DNA of 64,000 nt from Pseudoalteromonas aurantia 208 (GTDB lineage: Bacteria > Pseudomonadota > Gammaproteobacteria > Enterobacterales > Alteromonadaceae), in assembly GCF_014858725.1 (NCBI RefSeq), contig NZ_AQGV01000015.1:124001-188000 (forward strand). Direction: 5' to 3'. Positions within the stretch are counted from its first letter, which is position 1. Each line of letters starts with the position of its first letter. The translations under genes and the position numbers were made by a program. The notes under the pieces were generated by a model. The model saw nothing but the letters and a program-made list of their open reading frames with translations, was not told where the DNA came from and searched no databases. This document shows, piece by piece, positions 47,307 to 56,871 of the stretch.

Positions 47307-47768
47307 ATGCAAAATAGAGCGATTCTATGTGTTTTTGTTTGCTTTAGTTTCATTGGTAACTCTGCTTTGGCAATGTCGGCAGAGCAACAGCTGGAAGAGC
47401 TTTTAAGTCAACATAGTGGAAAAGTTGTATACGTGGATTTCTGGGCTTCATGGTGTGTACCGTGTCGTTATGCTTTTCCGTGGATGGGCAGTATACAGAA
47501 GCGGTTTTCACAAGATGTGCAAATTATTGCTGTTAATATGGATACCGATGTAGAGGATGCGAAAAAGTTTCTATTGGAAACTCCGGCTAATTTTCCGGTT
47601 ATTTTTAATCCCTCGATGAGCATAGGTAAAGCAAATAAGCTCAAAGGTATGCCCAGTAGTATTATTTTTGATAGAACGGGTAAAAAAATAGTGCAGCTAT
47701 CGGGGTTTAATGATGAAAAGAAAAAAGATTATGAAGCAATACTAATTCACTTGGTAAAAAGTCGCTAA
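47307..47768 (+). CDS. Exported TlpA/ResA-like thiol-disulfide protein
   Basis: The 153-residue protein has a signal peptide (1-22) and a thioredoxin fold with active site WCVPC (VDFWASWCVPCRYAFPWM, about 47-64) and cis-proline region KGMPSSIIFDR. It is predicted to reduce or isomerise disulfides in the periplasm, as TlpA and ResA do. It lies 45 bp after the substrate-binding-like gene and before the propeller kinase, and AGGGG precedes the ATG. A role in maintaining the large kinase sensor or a secreted partner is conceivable but not shown. Confidence 0.88.
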   Translation: MQNRAILCVFVCFSFIGNSALAMSAEQQLEELLSQHSGKVVYVDFWASWCVPCRYAFPWMGSIQKRFSQDVQIIAVNMDTDVEDAKKFLLETPANFPVIFNPSMSIGKANKLKGMPSSIIFDRTGKKIVQLSGFNDEKKKDYEAILIHLVKSR

Positions 47769-47857
47769 ATGCATCCGAGTTTAGGTAAGAGTATAGTGAT
47801 AAAAGTTTGCCGTATCAGATGCATTAAGCTATAACAGCACATAGCTCATTTTATTTT

Positions 47858-50800
47858 TTGGAAAACTATTTGTATCGTTATTTTGTTGTGTTTATTTGCT
47901 TTTTTCTTGTTTCATTGCGTTGTTTTTCACAACATCAGTTACCAGCAAAAACCGACCATATTCTACCGACTAACTTAGGAGAAGCAAATTGGCAGCCTTT
48001 GTTTCAGGTGGAGTTACCCAGTGGTAAGCCTCGTTTAAAAAAAAATGAATTGCTCAACTTAGACCTTTCTTTTGCCTTTACACCTACGGCTCATCAACGT
48101 ATTGAATCTCCTGAAATAGTATCTTCTGAGTGGGTCTCTTTTAAGTCTCAATTTAAGCCGTTTACGTCACCCGTAAAGTCATCTTGGAAGTCCGTCAAGC
48201 CTGCGCAATATGCGTTGAATGTGCAGTCGGATATTCGACACTTTTCAATACGGCAAGGCTTGCCTACTGGCGCCGTATATAGTGTGCAACAAGATGTTGA
48301 CGATATGATTTGGCTTGGTACGAATGGAGAAGGAGCATGTCAGTATACAGGTAATTACTTACGCTGTTTAACGGACCAAGATGGTCTGAATAATAATCGG
48401 GTATGGGATATCGCAAAACACGTTAATGGTGAGTTGTGGCTAGCAACAGATCGAGGAGTGAACGTTTTTGATGGCAATGTGGTATCCGCGTTACAGATTG
48501 ATGGTGCACTTTATACCCCTAAAGTGAATGATATTTTGTTTGATGATGATACCACTTATTTAGCATCAGATGAGGGACTATACCTAGCTAAACATGGTTC
48601 CCTTTCTCGTTTGAAAATCGGTAACTCTTTAAAAATAAATCAATTATTAAAAGGACCTGAGCAGAGTATTTGGCTCGCGACTGATATTGGGTTGTTTCAG
48701 TATCGAGAAAGTAAGCTGTATAAAGTCGAGTTGCCTGAGCCATCATGCCAAGGGCCTATCTTAGCGATGGCGAGCGCTCAAAATACCGTGTGGTTGGGAG
48801 TAAAAGGAACCGGTGTTTGCCAAGTTGATTGGAGTTCCAAGCAAATTGTTTTTTTATCGGGTTTGCTAATGCCGAATATTCAAACACTAGCATACGATCA
48901 AAATGCTGTAGCACTCTGGATTGGTGATGACAGCAAAGGCGTTATTCGGATTACGGGTAACTCAGCGCATACTCTTAATAGCGCTAATGGATTAAACGAT
49001 CACCATATTCGAGATATTATGTTGGGTAGTCAAGGGAATGTGTGGATTGCAACGTATGGCGGTGGAGTTAACCGCCTTAAAGAACATAGTTTTCAATTGC
49101 TAACAAAACGCAATGGGTTATTAAATGAAAGAGTCAGCGCCCTCGCGAATATCAATGAGCGATTATGGATTGGGCAATATGGAACTGGATTTCAAATTTT
49201 AGATAATAGTCAATGGTTTAATTCTATTTATGATTTTTCAGATCAGTATGTGCATGCGATTAGCATAAGTGAAAATGAAAGTGTTTGGGTCGGTACTCGT
49301 GCAGGACTTATTGTTATTGGAAATAACGGTTATCAGCGGATGGACCGTCAAATGGGGTTGGACGCTGACATTGTGCACCGAATTATAGCGAGCCAAGACG
49401 GTTGTATGTATTTAGCTGCTCAAAGTGGGGTTATTCGTGCTTGTGAAGGTGCCTTTGAGAAATTGGTTCTACCAGATATGGCATATGTGGTCAGTATCTT
49501 TGAAGATACCAGCAAGCGGCTGTGGTTTGTCACAAATGGGCAAGGGATTTATTATTTAGAGCGCGGTACTTTGTTTCACATAACAGAAGCACAGGGGCTT
49601 CCTAGCAATTGGGCTTATAGTATCGCTCAGGTGTTAGATGATTTTGTCGCACTGGGTACCCGCAGAGGGGTTCTTTTACTTAAAAAAGACATCAATGGTT
49701 GGCGTAGCAGGCACGTGAGTGTGAGTGATGGGTTGAGTAATAACATTATTTTATCGTTGTTAGTGCAAGGTGATGTGCTCTGGGCTGGCACTGAGCGGGG
49801 CATAAACAGGTTTAAGCCACAAGCAATGTTTGGATCAAATAGTTCATCAAAACCCCAGCAGTATACGTATGATAATGGTTACATTGCTGTTGATAGTACT
49901 CTTAATACAGCGCTGCTTTTTAAAGGCAGTTACTATTGGGGGGCTGGGAAAGGAGTGTCTTATTTTAAGCCTGAGAGTGTAAAAATAAATGTGAATTCTC
50001 AAGTTAATTTATTGCGCGTTAGTGCGAGTCAAAGTGGCAGCCCTCGGCCTAAATTTAAGGATATAGAACATTTAACACACCCTCTAATTGATTTACCTGC
50101 GACGACATTTCAAATCCGTTTTCAATATAGCCATAGCGAATGGGGTAACCCAGAGAGGATTATGTATCAAACTCGTCTAATCGGTAGTAATGAATATTGG
50201 AGTGACCCTTCTTACGATGACGAGATGACCTTTACACAATTGTCACCGGGTAATTATGAGTTTCAAGTTAGAATATCAACGCAAGATAAGACAGCTGATT
50301 ATGAGTACTTTTCTTTTGTAATTCAGCCACCCTGGTGGCAAACTTGGTGGGCTTTTTCTCTGGGCCTATTATTCGTCATTGGCGCTATTTATAGTTTATT
50401 AAAATTGCGATTTGAGTTTATTCAAAAGCAACAAAGAATAAGCGATAGAGCTGAGTTTTCTGAAGCGCTTTTAGCGCGGAAAAAACAACTGTTGGCGGAG
50501 GTATCTCATGAAATCCGCACACCATTAAGTGTACTGAAAATGCAAATAGAAGCACTCGAGTACAACCTTGTTGAAAATACGGAACAGACCTATGAGTTGC
50601 TACATCGTCGTATAGGCGATATTAGTACGCTTATTGCAGACATAGATCAATTAGCGATGACGGAGCTGTCTGAACTGAGCTTAAATATCAAAGTGATAGA
50701 TGTCGTGCCTTGGTTGACGTCTTGGGCGGATGATGCACGTACACGGTCATCTCAGCTACGAGAGTGTGAGTTCAGTCATGTCGTAAAATTACCCAAAAAC

Positions 50801-51148
50801 TTGTTTATAAACGCAGATCAAGACAGATTAACTCAAGTGCTTAATAATCTACTCTCTAATAGCCTACGATACACCACGCCGCCTATTCGTATTACATTTG
50901 AAGCTACTTATACCGAAACGCAGTTAGTATTATCTTTGAGCGACAGTGCACCTAGTGTATCAGAACACGAACTATCATGCATATTTACGCGCTTATACCA
51001 AAATGAAAGTAATAAGACGTTATTCAAAGGTGGAACTGGGTTAGGGTTGACTATCTGCAAAGACTTGATTGAACGCCATAGTGGCGAAATAGAAGCGCAA
51101 CATAGCGAGCTGGGAGGGCTTACTGTTCGTGTTACCCTACCTAGGTAG
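47858..51148 (+). CDS. Two-component sensor kinase with periplasmic beta-propellers
   Basis: The 1096-residue protein has a signal segment (about 4-24) and two seven-bladed-type propellers of two-component regulator repeats (about 120-660; recurrent GLxxxxVxxIxxDxxGxxWxGT-like blades). A Y_Y_Y domain (about 740-830), one membrane span (about 825-845), HisKA with His884 in VSHEIRTPLSVLK, and HATPase (GGTGLGLTICKDL) follow. There is no receiver or AraC domain, so it is not a full hybrid. Sensors of this class bind polysaccharide fragments in Bacteroidetes. The kinase core is BaeS-like and akin to that of the TPR kinase. The only possible start is TTG 47858, with no clear ribosome binding site. 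Confidence 0.88.
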   Translation: MENYLYRYFVVFICFFLVSLRCFSQHQLPAKTDHILPTNLGEANWQPLFQVELPSGKPRLKKNELLNLDLSFAFTPTAHQRIESPEIVSSEWVSFKSQFKPFTSPVKSSWKSVKPAQYALNVQSDIRHFSIRQGLPTGAVYSVQQDVDDMIWLGTNGEGACQYTGNYLRCLTDQDGLNNNRVWDIAKHVNGELWLATDRGVNVFDGNVVSALQIDGALYTPKVNDILFDDDTTYLASDEGLYLAKHGSLSRLKIGNSLKINQLLKGPEQSIWLATDIGLFQYRESKLYKVELPEPSCQGPILAMASAQNTVWLGVKGTGVCQVDWSSKQIVFLSGLLMPNIQTLAYDQNAVALWIGDDSKGVIRITGNSAHTLNSANGLNDHHIRDIMLGSQGNVWIATYGGGVNRLKEHSFQLLTKRNGLLNERVSALANINERLWIGQYGTGFQILDNSQWFNSIYDFSDQYVHAISISENESVWVGTRAGLIVIGNNGYQRMDRQMGLDADIVHRIIASQDGCMYLAAQSGVIRACEGAFEKLVLPDMAYVVSIFEDTSKRLWFVTNGQGIYYLERGTLFHITEAQGLPSNWAYSIAQVLDDFVALGTRRGVLLLKKDINGWRSRHVSVSDGLSNNIILSLLVQGDVLWAGTERGINRFKPQAMFGSNSSSKPQQYTYDNGYIAVDSTLNTALLFKGSYYWGAGKGVSYFKPESVKINVNSQVNLLRVSASQSGSPRPKFKDIEHLTHPLIDLPATTFQIRFQYSHSEWGNPERIMYQTRLIGSNEYWSDPSYDDEMTFTQLSPGNYEFQVRISTQDKTADYEYFSFVIQPPWWQTWWAFSLGLLFVIGAIYSLLKLRFEFIQKQQRISDRAEFSEALLARKKQLLAEVSHEIRTPLSVLKMQIEALEYNLVENTEQTYELLHRRIGDISTLIADIDQLAMTELSELSLNIKVIDVVPWLTSWADDARTRSSQLRECEFSHVVKLPKNLFINADQDRLTQVLNNLLSNSLRYTTPPIRITFEATYTETQLVLSLSDSAPSVSEHELSCIFTRLYQNESNKTLFKGGTGLGLTICKDLIERHSGEIEAQHSELGGLTVRVTLPR

Positions 51149-51159
51149 GGTAACACGAA
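51126..51159. repeat. 34-bp perfect palindrome over the kinase stop codon
   Basis: The arm TTCGTGTTACCCTACCT (51126-51142) is followed directly by its exact reverse complement. It contains the last seven codons and stop of the propeller kinase. It lies between convergent genes and has no T-run, so it could act as a factor-assisted terminator, an mRNA 3'-end stabiliser or a protein-binding or cruciform site. Confidence 0.85.
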
Positions 51160-51194
51160 TACCGACAAGTTATGCAGGCCCTAATCATAGAGCA

Positions 51195-53237
51195 CTATAG
51201 CGGGCCATTATTAGCAGAGGGAGTTTGCCATAAACTGTGCCAAATATAGTTACCATGAATATAATAAATATCGTCGTTGTGAAGTACTGCCCGGTCTTCA
51301 TTACCATATATTAATGGAATTTGTTGTGGGCCAGTTACTTCATATTTTATATGGCTACTGCCTATGTAAGCTAACTTTTTAGTTTGGCTATTTATTTCAA
51401 ACAATGTTAATTGGTTTTGCTTTATCCAGTCATAGTTTTGAGGTGTATTACCTGTTTCAATCCATCGCTCAAGTGGCATCGTAAACCGGTATTGATATGC
51501 AGCTGTTTTAACGAAACTAAGCGAATGGTAATCTTGTTCTGCAGGAGTATAGGCTTCGGGGAATACCTTACTATCGAGTAAGATGGGAGAAGAGGTATCA
51601 CTGATGTCAAATAAGCTTACTTTCGCGCCTTGCGTTATATTCGGCAGCTCAGGTATTGTGATATCGGCGACTTCTTGACCGATGCCAAGTAGTAGACTGT
51701 CTCCGATAGGATGAAGGTATGCAGAGTACCCTGGAATTTCTAGCGCGCCCTTAATCATAGGGGCTTCCGCATTCTTCAAATCAATAACATATAAAGGATC
51801 TGTTTGTTGAAATGTGACTATATAGGCCTGTTCATCAACAAAGCGAACTGCATAAATATCTTCGTCGACAATACCTGTTGCACTATTTACTTTTCCAATA
51901 GGCGTTGGGTGGGATTGATTTGGTAGTTCGGAGATCAACACAAGTTCTGAGCCTTGTTGACGCAGTATTCGAAGTTTATGCTCAAACCCATCAAACTGAT
52001 TACCTTCGCTCGTCATTACGCGCAGCTGGTTGTTATACTCACTGAATCGTAAGTTACGCATATTTTGTCCGAAATGGCCTGATAGTTTGCCTGTGGCTGA
52101 ATACTCAAATGCTTGTTCATTAATCGTAAATTTGTGAATTACAGACTTTGGGCCCTCTGCATTGAAGTGCGTACTATGTGTATAGATTGCTGTCTCTGAA
52201 GCATAAATCCCTTCAACTTCAGTATTTACGCAAAGTGAAACTTGCTGGGACGGGTCAGCTAACGATATACGCGTAATGGTCATTATTGAATCGTAACCAT
52301 CGGTGTCGGAAGCGGTATCGGATAAATAGCATTCGTCAGCATTAAACAGCGGCTGGCTGTCACCCGATTGGCTATGGGTTATAGTCGGTATGAAGTGTGT
52401 AATAGGTGTGTCGTTGAGCGTTTGGTAGTTTTTTAACTGTGTTTCAGGCTGTGAGTTCGTCAGATCAAAACCGCTGAAGGAAGGTCTGAAATTGCTTACT
52501 AAATAGAGTTGGTTGTTAATGACTCGACTTTCAATGAGTTGCCCATCAATACTATATGTGTGTGATATGTCGGCTTGTTCTGGTGTGGTGACATCCGCAA
52601 AATTTAATTCAAATTGTGTATGGTTTAAGTTTGGTGCTGTTGAATTAGCGCTGAGGGGTTCAATTGTTGCGGTGCTAAAGATTGAAAACCAGCCGCTATT
52701 CGCACTGATGGATACGAGCGTATCTTGCTCTAAAAATAATTGTTGCTGTGCATACTCATTGGAAGAGGTTGGTAGATCTTTTACCGCTTGAATTAGGCCA
52801 TTATTATTGCGTTTCATGATACGAATATAATGAGGTAATTCACTTTCATTTGGTTGCGTTAAATTATGATATTGATTTGCTGCAATGTACAAGTAATTAC
52901 CATCATATTTTACTCGGTCCGCTTCATTGACGTTCTGCTCTTGTTGGTTTGTACCTGAAAATGCGCTTGATGTTGTGCTGGGATCCGATGTCTCCCTGCT
53001 ATCATTTACTGGAGGCGTAATATCATGTTGGTGGTAACGCATGAAAACCCCATTTTTTATATGGGTTGTAAATTGTGCTGTATTGGCTTTTTTTAACGGG
53101 GCTGTAGAAACCGAGAATCCTGTAAAGTTAGGAAGCTTTTGGATTTTTTGGGGATCACTGGATATTGTATCAGTGTCATTACCGCAACCACTTAAAACGG
53201 TGAGCGCAGTAATTCCCAGTAAACGTGTATAATACAT
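51195..53237 (-). CDS. Secreted beta-propeller lipoprotein (PF09826-type)
   Basis: The 680-residue protein starts with a lipoprotein signal (Cys18 in LTVLSGC, good lipobox). TNQQEQNVNEADRVKYDGNYLYIAA is typical of the secreted C-terminal beta-propeller domain family, found in many marine bacteria and archaea. The propeller then runs to the C-terminus with blades such as HSLSFVKTAAYQYRFTMPLERW. Its function is unknown. AAGGAAAAG precedes the ATG. It converges with the propeller kinase across a 34-bp palindrome and is divergent from the MipA/OmpV gene. Confidence 0.85.
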   Translation of the reverse strand: MYYTRLLGITALTVLSGCGNDTDTISSDPQKIQKLPNFTGFSVSTAPLKKANTAQFTTHIKNGVFMRYHQHDITPPVNDSRETSDPSTTSSAFSGTNQQEQNVNEADRVKYDGNYLYIAANQYHNLTQPNESELPHYIRIMKRNNNGLIQAVKDLPTSSNEYAQQQLFLEQDTLVSISANSGWFSIFSTATIEPLSANSTAPNLNHTQFELNFADVTTPEQADISHTYSIDGQLIESRVINNQLYLVSNFRPSFSGFDLTNSQPETQLKNYQTLNDTPITHFIPTITHSQSGDSQPLFNADECYLSDTASDTDGYDSIMTITRISLADPSQQVSLCVNTEVEGIYASETAIYTHSTHFNAEGPKSVIHKFTINEQAFEYSATGKLSGHFGQNMRNLRFSEYNNQLRVMTSEGNQFDGFEHKLRILRQQGSELVLISELPNQSHPTPIGKVNSATGIVDEDIYAVRFVDEQAYIVTFQQTDPLYVIDLKNAEAPMIKGALEIPGYSAYLHPIGDSLLLGIGQEVADITIPELPNITQGAKVSLFDISDTSSPILLDSKVFPEAYTPAEQDYHSLSFVKTAAYQYRFTMPLERWIETGNTPQNYDWIKQNQLTLFEINSQTKKLAYIGSSHIKYEVTGPQQIPLIYGNEDRAVLHNDDIYYIHGNYIWHSLWQTPSANNGPL

Positions 53238-53394
53238 AGTACTTTTCCTTGAATGAAGAACTCAGCATTTACTTTACGAAATACGTTAGAAATAACTGTT
53301 ACCTTTCACAAATGATTTGTTATTTAATGTAACCCTTTCTGGTAAATCACGAATACAATGTTAAATTAGCAGCGGTAATATAAGGAATTGCAAA

Positions 53395-54303
53395 TTGAAA
53401 TATTTTATTGCTGCAATAGCATGGCTGTTGTCCACATCTACTTTTGCGTCGAGCTCACTATGTAATAGTAGTGATAGTGACTGTGTGAACACCAGTCAGT
53501 GGCAGTTTTCAGTGGCTATTGGCATTGGTGAACTGACTAACCCATTAGCGGGTGGAGATAATATTCCTTTATTCGTTATCCCTTATGTTAGCTATTATCG
53601 AGACCGGTTTTTCTTAGAAAATACGACCCTTGGTTTTACATTACTGGATAAACCAAAATTCGATTTGAGCTTCATTGTAGAGCCTAATTCAGAGCAAGCA
53701 TTTTTTGAACAGTTTCATTTACGCAATATTATTGCGCCAGGCTCTTACGTTGCCACCGATGGTAATATTGTTGATTCCCCCGATGGCGCTTTAGAAATAC
53801 CAGATGACGTAACCCCTCCCATTGAGCAACGAGAAGTTACGGTTGATGATATAGCTAATAGAAAGTGGGCGATTGATTCCGGGCTTTTAGGGCATTGGTA
53901 TATTAATGACAGCAGTAAATTATCTATGCAGTGGCTACATGATGTATCTGGGGTGTACCGAGGACATCATGCAAAAGTAACTTATCATTATGAATTCAGA
54001 GCAATAAGTAAATTGCCAGTAAATGTACGACTCATCGCAGGCGTACATTGGAAAGAGAATGCATTAGTTGACTACTATTATGGTTTAAGAAGTAGTGATG
54101 AAATAGATGAACAGTTATATTATCAAGGTCGTAGTGTACTAAACCCCTTCTTGGGCGCGACATTGCAATATAAACTCACAGATGATTGGCAACTAAAGGC
54201 CAGCGTTAAACGACAGTTTTTAGGTGCTGGTATAACGGACAGTCCGCTCATTAGAAAAGATGATGTAAATTACTTTTTTATTGGGGGGGTCTATGCATTC
54301 TAG
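53395..54303 (+). CDS. MipA/OmpV family outer-membrane protein
   Basis: The 302-residue product has a signal peptide ending TFASS and a beta-barrel-like sequence with alternating aromatic strands, ending FFIGGVYAF with a terminal Phe. WQFSVAIGIGELTNPLAGGDNIPLFVIPYVSYYRDRFFLENTTLGF and the FLGATLQYKLTDDWQLKAS stretch fit MipA/OmpV. The start is TTG 53395 with AAGGA eight bases upstream. The gene overlaps the DUF3019 gene by 11 bp and heads an operon ending in an RstA/RstB pair, an arrangement common in Shewanella and relatives. It is probably regulated by that pair. Confidence 0.87.
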   Translation: MKYFIAAIAWLLSTSTFASSSLCNSSDSDCVNTSQWQFSVAIGIGELTNPLAGGDNIPLFVIPYVSYYRDRFFLENTTLGFTLLDKPKFDLSFIVEPNSEQAFFEQFHLRNIIAPGSYVATDGNIVDSPDGALEIPDDVTPPIEQREVTVDDIANRKWAIDSGLLGHWYINDSSKLSMQWLHDVSGVYRGHHAKVTYHYEFRAISKLPVNVRLIAGVHWKENALVDYYYGLRSSDEIDEQLYYQGRSVLNPFLGATLQYKLTDDWQLKASVKRQFLGAGITDSPLIRKDDVNYFFIGGVYAF

Positions 54304-54688
54304 TTCTGCTTGTTTATTTAGCCTAAGTCTATTTTTATCTTTTCAAGGTGTTACGCAGAGTGAGTTTGTTAATCAAGTCCCCTTTGATATTAAACCCGTT
54401 ACGTGCATAGTTCACCAATTAGGTGAGCCTTGTCAAATGACGATAAGCCTTCAATGGCAAAACCCGCAAGTAATAGATGCTTGTTTGTACCAAGAAACCA
54501 ATAAATTACGATGTTGGAAAAAGCAAAGCGCAGTGCAAGAAAAACTGAAGATTACATTAGCTCAAAGTATGAATTTTAGTCTATTCGATTTACACGGCAG
54601 GTTGTTGGCAACGCAAACTGTTAATGTACATGCTACCGTAAGTAAGCGGTACCGTAGAAAATTAAAAACTGATTGGAGTTTCTTTTAA
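54293..54688 (+). CDS. DUF3019-like exported protein
   Basis: From ATG 54293, preceded by a G-rich ribosome binding site inside the upstream gene, the product is 131 residues with a signal peptide (1-22). The cysteines in VTCIVHQLGEPCQM, DACLYQ and LRCWKKQ fit DUF3019 as I know it. The function is unknown. It overlaps the MipA/OmpV gene by 11 bp and its stop TAA shares one base with the response regulator ATG, so translation of all three is coupled. Confidence 0.8.
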   Translation: MHSSSACLFSLSLFLSFQGVTQSEFVNQVPFDIKPVTCIVHQLGEPCQMTISLQWQNPQVIDACLYQETNKLRCWKKQSAVQEKLKITLAQSMNFSLFDLHGRLLATQTVNVHATVSKRYRRKLKTDWSFF

Positions 54689-55377
54689 TGGCCCATATTA
54701 TGCTCGTCGAAGATGACGAACGTCTTGCAACTTTGACTGCTCAATTTTTACAAAGTAACGAGTTTGAGGTAACGATTGTCAATGATGGTGCTGAAGCTGT
54801 TGAAGCCATTATTACCAAACAGCCTGATATTGTTATATTAGATATCATGTTACCTAATCAAGATGGATTTAGTATTTGTCGAGCTGTTCGGCCCCATTAC
54901 AATGGCCCTGTGCTATTCCTAACCGCTAAAGACAGTGATTTTGACCAAGTAAAAGGGTTAGAAATTGGTGCCGATGACTATGTTATTAAGCCTGTTGAAC
55001 CGTATGTGTTATTGGCAAGGCTTAATGCTTTGCTACGCCGGAGCTTTAGTAAAAAAGAAGCACTTGATAGCTTAGTGCTTGGTCAATTACGAATTGATAA
55101 AGCTGATCGAGCTGTGTATTTGGCTGACCAAGAAGTTGAGTTGACCAGCTATGAATTTGATTTGTTATGGGCTTTGGCAAGTAATGCAGGGGAAACACAA
55201 AGCCGGGAATATATATACAAACATGTTGTTGGTCGCGAGTATGATGGTTTGGACCGGAGCGTGGACGTGAGAATCTCTCGTCTTAGGAAAAAGCTAGGGG
55301 ATAGCCCTGAGCAACCATTTAGACTGATAACTGTATGGGGAAAAGGCTATTTATGTTCTAAATCAGCCTGGGAGTAG
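54688..55377 (+). CDS. OmpR-family response regulator, RstA-like
   Basis: The 229-residue protein has a receiver (IMLVEDDERLATL, Asp in ILDIMLPNQDG near 51, LFLTAKDSDFDQVKGLEIGADDYVIKPVEP) and an OmpR winged helix (TSYEFDLLWALASNAG, DRSVDVRISRLRKKLGD, VWGKGYLC). The start is ATG 54688 with GGAG upstream, overlapping the preceding stop by one base. It is followed 9 bp later by its cognate kinase, making a complete RstA/RstB-type system after the MipA/OmpV and DUF3019 genes. Confidence 0.92.
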   Translation: MAHIMLVEDDERLATLTAQFLQSNEFEVTIVNDGAEAVEAIITKQPDIVILDIMLPNQDGFSICRAVRPHYNGPVLFLTAKDSDFDQVKGLEIGADDYVIKPVEPYVLLARLNALLRRSFSKKEALDSLVLGQLRIDKADRAVYLADQEVELTSYEFDLLWALASNAGETQSREYIYKHVVGREYDGLDRSVDVRISRLRKKLGDSPEQPFRLITVWGKGYLCSKSAWE

Positions 55378-55386
55378 ATTAGAGAT

Positions 55387-56640
55387 ATGATCAGGTTATT
55401 GATCAGTTTATATTTTGTTGTGTTTATTAGTATTGTATTGATCAATCAAAGCAGTGAAGTAATTTGGCAAAGCTGGGGCCATCAGGCCCCAGATGAATTA
55501 CGCCATGCTAAAGAGGTTGCAAAGACTCTCCAAACAAGTATTTCCAGTATTAAGCAGCTACCTAATCCCGTTAAGACGTTCCATGTAGGAGATATTGCTT
55601 GGTTACCAGAGCAGAGCGCTACCCTAGAAGCGGGAGGGATTGTTACCACGTTTACTGAAGATGGGCATGCACTGTTGACGTTCTCTGTTGATGATAGTGA
55701 ACAATTAGCTCAGTTGGGACCTTTTCTGCCTGCACAGAGTCAATTAGCCAAGAAGTATTTGTTTAAGCTGTTCTCTTTTGCAGTATTAGCATTGTTATTG
55801 ATTTTATGGCTAAGGCCATTGTGGTTAGACTTAATGCAGCTGAAACGTGTGACTGGGCAACTTGCGCAAGGGCATTTAGATATTTCTATTAGTCCATCAA
55901 AGTTTTCTGCAATTTCTAGTTTAACGAGTCAATTTCATGCTATGGCGAATAAAGTTGCGAGTTTAATGAGTGATCAGAAGCAGCTAGTTAACGCGGTATC
56001 TCATGAATTACGTACACCTTTAGCAAGGTTGAAATTTGCTTTGGCAATGCTAGCATCAAAAGACCCTAAAGAAGTACAAGCTATGTCTCAAGATGTGCAA
56101 GAAATGGAATTATTGATTGATGAAATGTTAGGTTATGCCAGACTTGAAATTGCAGCAGAAACTTTAGTGTACCAGCAGTTTAACCTAACAATCTTAATCG
56201 AATCTCAAATAGATAAACTACAGCGTACTTATTGCAAAGATTTACACGTTGCATTGATGCCTAATGTGATGATTGTCGCGAATCAACATTATCTAGCACG
56301 TGTTGTACAAAATTTACTCTTAAATGCATGCAAGTATGGAGATCGTGAGATCCACGTGTCGTTGTTGGAAAACAATCAACAGATAGAACTGATCATTGAA
56401 GATGATGGCCAGGGGATCAAGCCTGAAGATCGGGATAAAGTGTTTTCACCTTTTGTCCGTGTTGATAGTAGTCGAAATAAGGCCTCTGGAGGAGTTGGTC
56501 TGGGGCTTGCGATAGTTCAGAAAATACTAAACTGGCATCATGGGCAGTGTGAAATTCGCAGCTCTCAACTGGGGGGAGCTTTATTTGCAATTGGTTTACC
56601 CAAAGATGCTACCCGCCTTAAAGCAAAAGATCTGGCGTAA
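55387..56640 (+). CDS. Sensor histidine kinase, RstB-like
   Basis: The 417-residue kinase has two membrane spans (about 1-18 and 118-140) flanking a short periplasmic sensor, a HAMP (LRPLWLDLMQLKRVTGQLAQGHLD), HisKA (VNAVSHELRTPLARLKFAL, His near 207) and HATPase (NLLLNACKYGD, DDGQGIKPEDRDKVFSPFVRVDSSR, GGVGLGLAIVQKI). It is the cognate kinase of the preceding regulator. Sensed signal unknown; RstB kinases respond to acidic or low-magnesium conditions in enterics, which need not hold here. Confidence 0.92.
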   Translation: MIRLLISLYFVVFISIVLINQSSEVIWQSWGHQAPDELRHAKEVAKTLQTSISSIKQLPNPVKTFHVGDIAWLPEQSATLEAGGIVTTFTEDGHALLTFSVDDSEQLAQLGPFLPAQSQLAKKYLFKLFSFAVLALLLILWLRPLWLDLMQLKRVTGQLAQGHLDISISPSKFSAISSLTSQFHAMANKVASLMSDQKQLVNAVSHELRTPLARLKFALAMLASKDPKEVQAMSQDVQEMELLIDEMLGYARLEIAAETLVYQQFNLTILIESQIDKLQRTYCKDLHVALMPNVMIVANQHYLARVVQNLLLNACKYGDREIHVSLLENNQQIELIIEDDGQGIKPEDRDKVFSPFVRVDSSRNKASGGVGLGLAIVQKILNWHHGQCEIRSSQLGGALFAIGLPKDATRLKAKDLA

Positions 56641-56871
56641 AACTTACCTCTGCATTTTCATCATTGTATTTAACCTCAGGTTTGGATAAGGGTTTTGGAA
56701 TAGGAAAAATTTTGTAAGCAAACTTACATACAATCCAATGATGATATTTTGTTCAATATCAAGGCGCTTTTATGCAGTAATAGCGAGCTATTACAAATGA
56801 AAGCAACGCCGAGAGTGAGAGAAATAGCTTTATTTGGCAAATTCGCTCATCCAGAGCTGAGGTTAATTAGG
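56641..56871. repeat. Intergenic palindromic element
   Basis: The 231-bp gap between convergent genes holds CATCATTG / CAATGATG inverted copies (near 56659 and 56730) and a perfect GTAATAGC-GA-GCTATTAC palindrome (56777-56794). The sequence around it, AAGGCGCTTTTATGCAGTAA and beyond, resembles dispersed intergenic repeats of Alteromonadales, but no second copy was found in the window. Confidence 0.4.
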
